From: a bacterium
GTDB lineage: Bacteria; UBP13; UBA5359
Direction of reading: 5' to 3'
DNA length: 10,718 bases
NCBI GenBank assembly: GCA_028699365.1
Contig: JAQVUQ010000053.1
Coordinates: 1 to 10,718 of the forward strand
Below the pieces are notes generated by a model, which was not told the origin of the DNA, did not search any database, and worked only from the letters and a program-made list of their open reading frames with translations. Both the position numbers and the translations under genes were made by a program. This document shows, piece after piece, positions 7,979 through 10,718 of this stretch. Position 1 is the first letter of the stretch. Every line of letters starts with the position of its first letter.

Positions 7979-8041
7979 CCAGCCTCGGCGGGCTGACCGT
8001 ATCCGGTCAATTATGTTGCCACCCACTGTCTCAGGCCCGGG
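7979..8041 (-). promoter_or_regulatory. L10 leader (ribosomal protein autoregulatory RNA)
   Basis: The transcribed strand reads GCCTGAGACAGTGGGTGG, then a perfect GACCG-GATA-CGGTC hairpin (7995-8008), then GCCCGCCGAGGC. The outer arms GCCT/AGGC and GTGGGT/GCCCGC can pair around the inner hairpin. Word order and position just before rplJ match the known L10 leader class (Rfam L10_leader), which binds the L10-L7/L12 complex. It is followed about 30 nt later by an intrinsic terminator. GCCGAGG of its 3' arm could instead pair with CCTCCGGC of that terminator, with one bulged C, giving an antiterminator when L10 is absent. Family assignment is by eye; the switch is inferred. Confidence 0.8.
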
Positions 8042-8058
8042 ATATTCAATTAATCAAG

Positions 8059-8766
8059 TTACTTCTCTACCGTTGTCGAAGCCTTCTGGGTATCCACCTT
8101 CACGCCGGGACTCATGGTCGAGGAAAGAACTATGCTCTTCAGATAAGTCCCCTTGGCGGCTGAAGGCCTGGCCTTTATGACCGCCCCCATCAACGCGCTG
8201 AAATTCTCCAGCAACTGCTGTGCCTCAAAGGCTGTCTTGCCGATAACGGAGTGGATTATGCCGTAACGATCCACCCTGTATTCAACTTTACCGGCCTTGA
8301 TCTCCTTTATTGCTCTGTCGAGATCAAAGGTGACCGTTCCGGTCTTAGGGTTAGGCATAAGCCCTCTGGGACCGAGCAGCTTACCCAGCTTTCCTACGAC
8401 TCCCATCATATCAGGAGTGGCAACGGCCACGTCAAAATCGAACCAGCCCGCCTGTATCCTGGCGGCCAGATCATCCGACCCTACGTAATCCGCCCCGGCC
8501 AACTCGGCTTCCTTGGCCTTGTCGCCTTTAGCGAAGACCAGAACACGCATCACGGTTCCGGTGCCGTGCGGCAGAACTACCGTGCCGCGCACCTGCTGAT
8601 CCGCATGGCGTGGATCCACACCCAGTCTTATCGAGACTTCCACACTCTCATTGAACTTTGCATTGGAGACCTTCTTCAAGATATCCACGGCCTCTTGAGG
8701 CGCGTAAACAGCATTGATATCATACTGCTTTACAGCATCCTGATACCGCTTACCTCTCTTTGACAT
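8059..8766 (-). CDS. rplA: Ribosomal protein L1 (uL1)
   Basis: L1 binds 23S rRNA helices 76-78, forms the mobile L1 stalk that guides E-site tRNA out, and in many bacteria represses translation of rplKA mRNA. 235 residues with the start used here, the usual length. Conserved blocks are [20 protein letters not shown] (about 38-57), [11 protein letters not shown], the central domain with [12 protein letters not shown], the signature [20 protein letters not shown] (about 121-140), and [19 protein letters not shown] at 8766 ([13 protein letters not shown]) has GGGAGG 10 nt upstream; an in-frame ATG three codons earlier touches the Shine-Dalgarno, and a longer reading frame to 8811 has no family match. 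It lies 64 nt after rplK. A small GGGC-GTCA-GCCC hairpin precedes the ribosome binding site. Confidence 0.98.
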   Translation of the reverse strand: MSKRGKRYQDAVKQYDINAVYAPQEAVDILKKVSNAKFNESVEVSIRLGVDPRHADQQVRGTVVLPHGTGTVMRVLVFAKGDKAKEAELAGADYVGSDDLAARIQAGWFDFDVAVATPDMMGVVGKLGKLLGPRGLMPNPKTGTVTFDLDRAIKEIKAGKVEYRVDRYGIIHSVIGKTAFEAQQLLENFSALMGAVIKARPSAAKGTYLKSIVLSSTMSPGVKVDTQKASTTVEK

Positions 8767-8830
8767 ATCTATCATACCTCCCGTGGTAATAGCGGGCTGA
8801 CGCCCTTCCACTTAATCGGGAAAGCTTCTC

Positions 8831-9256
8831 TCAGCCTTCCACATCAACGCCCATGCTGCGAGCGGTGCCTTCTACCATCAACATAGCGGCTTCGATATCA
8901 TTGGCATTCAGATCCGGCATCTTCTGCTCTGCAATCTGCCTGACCTGATCCTTAGTCAGCTTGCCGACCTTGATTTTGTTGGGTGTGCCGGAGGCGGTCG
9001 CTATACCCGCGGCCTTCTTGATCAATTCGGCAGCCGGCGGAGTCTTGGTAATAAATGTAAACGACCGGTCTTCGTATACCGTTATCTCTACCGGTATTAT
9101 CTCACCGGCCTTGTCGGCGGTCTTCTCATTATAGCTCTTGCAAAACTCCATGATATTAACGCCGTGCTGGCCGAGTGCGGGACCTACCGGAGGTGCCGGC
9201 GTGGCCTTCCCGGCCGTTATCTGAAGCTTGATTATGCCTTTGATTTTCTTTGCCAT
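8831..9256 (-). CDS. rplK: Ribosomal protein L11 (uL11)
   Basis: L11 sits at the base of the L7/L12 stalk, binds the GTPase-associated region of 23S rRNA with L10, and contributes to factor binding and RelA activation. 141 residues, the standard length. The N-terminal domain has the proline-rich thiostrepton-contact segment [18 protein letters not shown] (about residues 19-36) and FCKSYNEKT; the C-terminal rRNA-binding domain runs from [15 protein letters not shown] through [20 protein letters not shown] to MGVDVEG. The ATG at 9256 is preceded by AGGAGAGG. No thiostrepton-resistance change is evident in the proline segment. It follows nusG after 112 nt and precedes rplA, the usual order. Confidence 0.98.
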   Translation of the reverse strand: MAKKIKGIIKLQITAGKATPAPPVGPALGQHGVNIMEFCKSYNEKTADKAGEIIPVEITVYEDRSFTFITKTPPAAELIKKAAGIATASGTPNKIKVGKLTKDQVRQIAEQKMPDLNANDIEAAMLMVEGTARSMGVDVEG

Positions 9257-9284
9257 TTCTGCGCTACCTCTCCTGTCCGTTAAT

Positions 9285-9299
9285 GCGCCCTGCGGGCGC
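9285..9299. repeat. Small GC hairpin before rplK
   Basis: GCGCCC and GGGCGC form a perfect 6-bp inverted repeat around a 3-nt loop, about 28 nt upstream of the rplK start. No T tract follows on the minus strand, so it is not an intrinsic terminator. It might be part of an autoregulatory leader for rplKA, the natural target of L1, but no recognisable L1 site could be established. Confidence 0.45.
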
Positions 9300-9301
9300 G
9301 G

Positions 9302-9322
9302 TTGTTAGTTGTTGGTTGTTGG
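9302..9322 (+). repeat. Tandem heptamer TTGTTGG, 3 copies
   Basis: On the plus strand three contiguous 7-base units read TTGTTAG, TTGTTGG, TTGTTGG. The array lies in the nusG-rplK spacer, next to a small GC hairpin. It is short, but is one of four short-period repeats in the spacers of this operon. Confidence 0.7.
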
Positions 9323-9337
9323 TTTCAAGATTCCCTT

Positions 9338-9355
9338 GCAAGCATTCATGCCTGC
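9338..9355 (-). repeat. Hairpin downstream of nusG
   Basis: The minus strand reads GCAGGCA, TGAA, TGCTTGC: seven base pairs (one G-T) with a 4-nt loop, starting 13 nt after the nusG stop. No T tract follows. It may be a 3'-end stabilising structure or a processing site; the sequence gives no further support. Confidence 0.4.
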
Positions 9356-9368
9356 TATCCTTTTTCTC

Positions 9369-9908
9369 CTAGAGCTTCTCAACCTGGTAGAACTCCAATT
9401 CGACCGGTGTCTCCCGGCCGAAAATAGTAAGCAATGCCCTCAATTTCCCCTGCTCGGGATATATATCCTCGATAATGCCCGTAAAATTCATAAACGGACC
9501 GGATATGACTCTGATGGCATCCCCGGGATCCCAGGCAACTTTAATCTTAGGCGCCGCCATCCCCATCTGATGCAATATGGTCTGGACTTCTCGCTCCTGC
9601 AAGGGAACAGGCTTGGAGCCTGAGCTTATAAAGCCCGTTATTCCGGCAGTGTTGCGAACCAACTGCCATACATCGTCATCCATGATCATTTCGATCATGA
9701 TATAGCCGGGAAATATCTTTTTCTTGGTACGCTTCTTCTTACCGTCTTTTATCTCTATCTCTTCTTCGGTGGGAATAACCACTTGAATAATTCTGTCTTC
9801 AAGTCCCATCGACTGCACCCTTCGGTCGAGACTCGCTTTCGCCTTTGCCTCGTAGCCGGAGTGGGTATGAAGGACGTACCACCTTTTCTCTTTGTTCTTT
9901 TCCACCAT
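9369..9908 (-). CDS. nusG: Transcription elongation/antitermination factor NusG
   Basis: NusG (Spt5 homologue) binds the beta' clamp helices through its NGN domain, and its KOW domain contacts Rho or the ribosome. 179 residues with the start used. The NGN domain runs from RWYVLHTHSGYE (about residues 9-20) through the IFPGYIMIEM strand (about 65-74) to about 110; the KOW domain at about 126-155 contains PGDAIRVISGPFMNFTGIIEDI and ends in VELEFYQVEKL. A lysine-rich stretch (KDGKKKRTKKK) precedes IFPGY, as in many non-enteric NusG proteins. The start is ambiguous: ATG at 9908 has GGAG 9 nt upstream and gives the more usual short N-terminus; ATG at 9923 would add five residues without a good Shine-Dalgarno. 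It follows secE, its usual partner, by about 30 nt. Confidence 0.96.
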   Translation of the reverse strand: MVEKNKEKRWYVLHTHSGYEAKAKASLDRRVQSMGLEDRIIQVVIPTEEEIEIKDGKKKRTKKKIFPGYIMIEMIMDDDVWQLVRNTAGITGFISSGSKPVPLQEREVQTILHQMGMAAPKIKVAWDPGDAIRVISGPFMNFTGIIEDIYPEQGKLRALLTIFGRETPVELEFYQVEKL

Positions 9909-9940
9909 AACCTCATTCTCCATCAACGATGGAGCACTAA

Positions 9941-10192
9941 CTATCCAGCTATTCCACCGCTCAGATTTCCAATCAACTTAAAGACAAAGCCATAAACGAA
10001 ATCCAGCAGCGCTATAAACACAGCCACTGCTATGATGCTGACTATCACTATTACAGTGGAGGAAGTCAGCTCTTTCCTGCTTGGCCAGACTACCTTTTTC
10101 ATCTCCGCCCAGACCCCTGTGAAGAAATCCTTAACGGCCTTGGAAAAGGCAACCTTCTTTATGGTCCCATGACCGACTCTGCTCTGACTCAA
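9941..10192 (-). CDS. secE: Preprotein translocase subunit SecE
   Basis: SecE is the small essential clamp subunit of the SecYEG protein-export channel in the inner membrane. 83 residues, the short one-helix form found in most bacteria (the E. coli protein has two extra helices). The conserved amphipathic motif is FFTGVWAEMKKVVWPSRKEL (about residues 23-42), followed by one membrane helix at about 46-72 (STVIVIVSIIAVAVFIALL region). The start is taken as TTG at 10192; the closest Shine-Dalgarno-like AAGGA is about 13 nt upstream and overlaps the end of the tRNA. An in-frame GTG at 10204 would add four residues but leaves no room for a ribosome binding site. No in-frame ATG exists before the conserved motif. 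It is cotranscribed with tRNA-Trp before it and nusG after it. Confidence 0.93.
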   Translation of the reverse strand: MSQSRVGHGTIKKVAFSKAVKDFFTGVWAEMKKVVWPSRKELTSSTVIVIVSIIAVAVFIALLDFVYGFVFKLIGNLSGGIAG

Positions 10193-10208
10193 CGTGTTTT
10201 CACATCCT

Positions 10209-10285
10209 TGGCAGGCCTGGAGGGATTCGAACCCCCAACACCCGGATTTGGAGTCCGGTGCTCTACCAATTGGAGCTACAGGCCT
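10209..10285 (-). tRNA. trnW: tRNA-Trp (anticodon CCA), 3' CCA encoded
   Basis: The minus strand folds into a complete cloverleaf: acceptor AGGCCTG/CAGGCCT, D stem GCTC/GAGC, anticodon stem CCGGA/TCCGG with loop CTCCAAA (anticodon CCA, tryptophan), five-base variable region GTGTT, and T arm GGGGG/CCCTC with loop TTCGAAT. The body is 74 nt (10212-10285), discriminator G, and CCA is encoded at the 3' end. It sits between rpmG and secE, a position conserved in many bacteria, and must be cut out of the polycistronic transcript by RNase P and 3' nucleases. Confidence 0.98.
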
Positions 10286-10304
10286 GCGTCACCTATATAC
10301 TTTA

Positions 10305-10466
10305 TTAACGAACTTCCCTGTGTACCGTGTGCTGCCTGCAGAAACTACAATATTTCTTAAGTTCCAGCCGCTCGGTAATATTCTTCCTGTTTTTGGTAGT
10401 AGAATAATTGCGGCGTTTGCACTCATTACACGATAACGATATTATTTTACGATCGTCCTTGGCCAT
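10305..10466 (-). CDS. rpmG: Ribosomal protein L33 (bL33), zinc-binding type
   Basis: L33 is a small 50S protein near the E site. This 53-residue gene starts [10 protein letters not shown] and contains the family core [10 protein letters not shown] and RLELKKYC. Two CxxC pairs (Cys13/Cys16 and Cys40/Cys43) mark the zinc-binding C+ form, unlike the Cys-free E. coli protein. The ATG at 10466 has GAGGTGAG about 4 nt upstream; the alternative ATG just before it runs straight into a stop. It ends in a double stop TAATAA, 19 nt before tRNA-Trp, and is the first gene of the predicted rpmG-trnW-secE-nusG transcript. The four cysteines suggest dependence on zinc; some bacteria keep a zinc-free paralogue elsewhere, which cannot be judged here. 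Confidence 0.96.
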   Translation of the reverse strand: MAKDDRKIISLSCNECKRRNYSTTKNRKNITERLELKKYCSFCRQHTVHREVR

Positions 10467-10500
10467 CCAACTCACCTCATGCGTCCGATGACGCCAATCT

Positions 10501-10529
10501 AATCTAGCATATTTATTTCATCTAGTCAA
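10501..10529 (-). promoter_or_regulatory. Promoter of the rpmG-trnW-secE-nusG operon
   Basis: The minus strand has -35 TTGACT (10524-10529, five of six consensus bases), a 17-nt spacer, and -10 TAGATT (10501-10506, four of six) preceded by TGC, an extended -10. Transcription would begin near 10494, giving a leader of about 28 nt before rpmG. It lies directly after a long hairpin behind tuf. Confidence 0.75.
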
Positions 10530-10562
10530 TGAGAGCTGGGCGGCATACGCCGCCCAGCCTCA
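10530..10562 (-). terminator. Strong hairpin behind tuf, probable transcript end
   Basis: A perfect 10-bp stem (GCTGGGCGGC / GCCGCCCAGC) with a 4-nt loop is extended by TGAG/CTCA past one bulged base, 14 bp in all. It lies 31 nt after the tuf stop and its last base abuts the -35 box of the next promoter. No T tract follows, so it may terminate weakly, act together with Rho, or protect the tuf mRNA 3' end. Hairpin certain; termination inferred. Confidence 0.6.
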
Positions 10563-10593
10563 TAATCAGCTATTAAGTCTGAAGTCTCTTTTA

Positions 10594-10718
10594 TTACGCA
10601 TCGATACCGCTGATAACTCCGGCGCCTACGGTGTGCCCGCCTTCTCGTATGGCGAACCTCAATCCCTCTTCCATTGCTATCGGCGTTATCAGCTCTACCG
10701 ACAACGCTACGTTGTCTC
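10594..10718 (-). CDS. tuf: Elongation factor Tu, C-terminal end only
   Basis: EF-Tu delivers aminoacyl-tRNA to the ribosome as a GTP-bound ternary complex. Only the last 40 codons of domain III are in the window, ending ...AGVISGIDA and TAA; the start lies beyond the right edge. The conserved segment [17 protein letters not shown] is clear. The family usually has Arg where this protein has His in EGGHTVG, a conservative difference I would not over-read. It lies upstream of rpmG on the same strand, the order known from many bacteria, but is separated from it by a hairpin and a new promoter. Confidence 0.97.
   Translation of the reverse strand, partial: DNVALSVELITPIAMEEGLRFAIREGGHTVGAGVISGIDA

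Noticed and set aside
8767-8811. Longer rplA frame starting at 8811 ([12 protein letters not shown]...)
   Set aside because: The extra residues are unlike any L1, and a good Shine-Dalgarno lies inside them, correctly spaced for the ATG at 8766.
1-10718. CRISPR arrays, mobile elements, defence or biosynthetic systems, or a novel accessory operon
   Set aside because: The window is filled by conserved housekeeping genes in their usual order. No transposase, integrase, long direct repeat or unexplained gene was seen on either strand.

Overview
The window is the classic ribosomal-protein / RNA-polymerase (rif) cluster of a bacterium, read entirely from the minus strand. In transcription order (high to low coordinates) it holds: the 3' end of tuf (EF-Tu), rpmG (L33), tRNA-Trp(CCA), secE, nusG, rplK (L11), rplA (L1), rplJ (L10), rplL (L7/L12), rpoB (beta) and the first two thirds of rpoC (beta'). 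Every gene is intact except tuf and rpoC, which are cut by the window edges. The rpoC frame was read codon by codon from its start to position 1 and is open throughout.

The regulatory layer is unusually readable. A promoter with an exact 17-nt spacer and an extended -10 lies between tuf and rpmG, directly abutting a strong hairpin. An L10 leader with an intrinsic terminator sits before rplJ and probably controls rplJL by attenuation. A hairpin/terminator block after rplL is followed at once by a second 17-nt-spacer, extended -10 promoter that should drive rpoBC on its own. Most genes carry good Shine-Dalgarno sequences. rpoC and secE appear to start with TTG. No stretch longer than 300 bases lacks a gene; the largest gaps are rplA-rplJ (245 nt, the L10 leader), rplL-rpoB (about 234 nt, terminator plus promoter), rplJ-rplL (142 nt), tuf-rpmG (127 nt) and nusG-rplK (112 nt).

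Organism: base composition is near 50% GC. Most of beta, beta', EF-Tu and the ribosomal proteins look Gram-positive-like (Bacillota, or possibly a related phylum such as Chloroflexota): there is a short one-helix SecE, a zinc-type L33 with CxxC pairs, no E. coli-type SI2 insert in beta, and an L10 leader. Against a Bacillus-type assignment, beta lacks the Bacillus-position insert, carries a two-module insert at the place where E. coli has SI1, and has an extra segment of about 90 residues near its C-terminal end. A deep or uncultured anaerobic lineage is plausible, but I cannot name it from this window.

Together the genes make the core of RNA polymerase, its elongation factor NusG, the ribosomal stalk and its base (L10, L7/L12, L11), L1, L33, EF-Tu and the SecE translocon subunit. 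I found no accessory, mobile, defence or CRISPR system. The most notable points are the two beta insertions, the attenuator, the doubled terminator-promoter architecture, and short 7- or 8-base tandem repeats in three different intergenic spacers of one operon.
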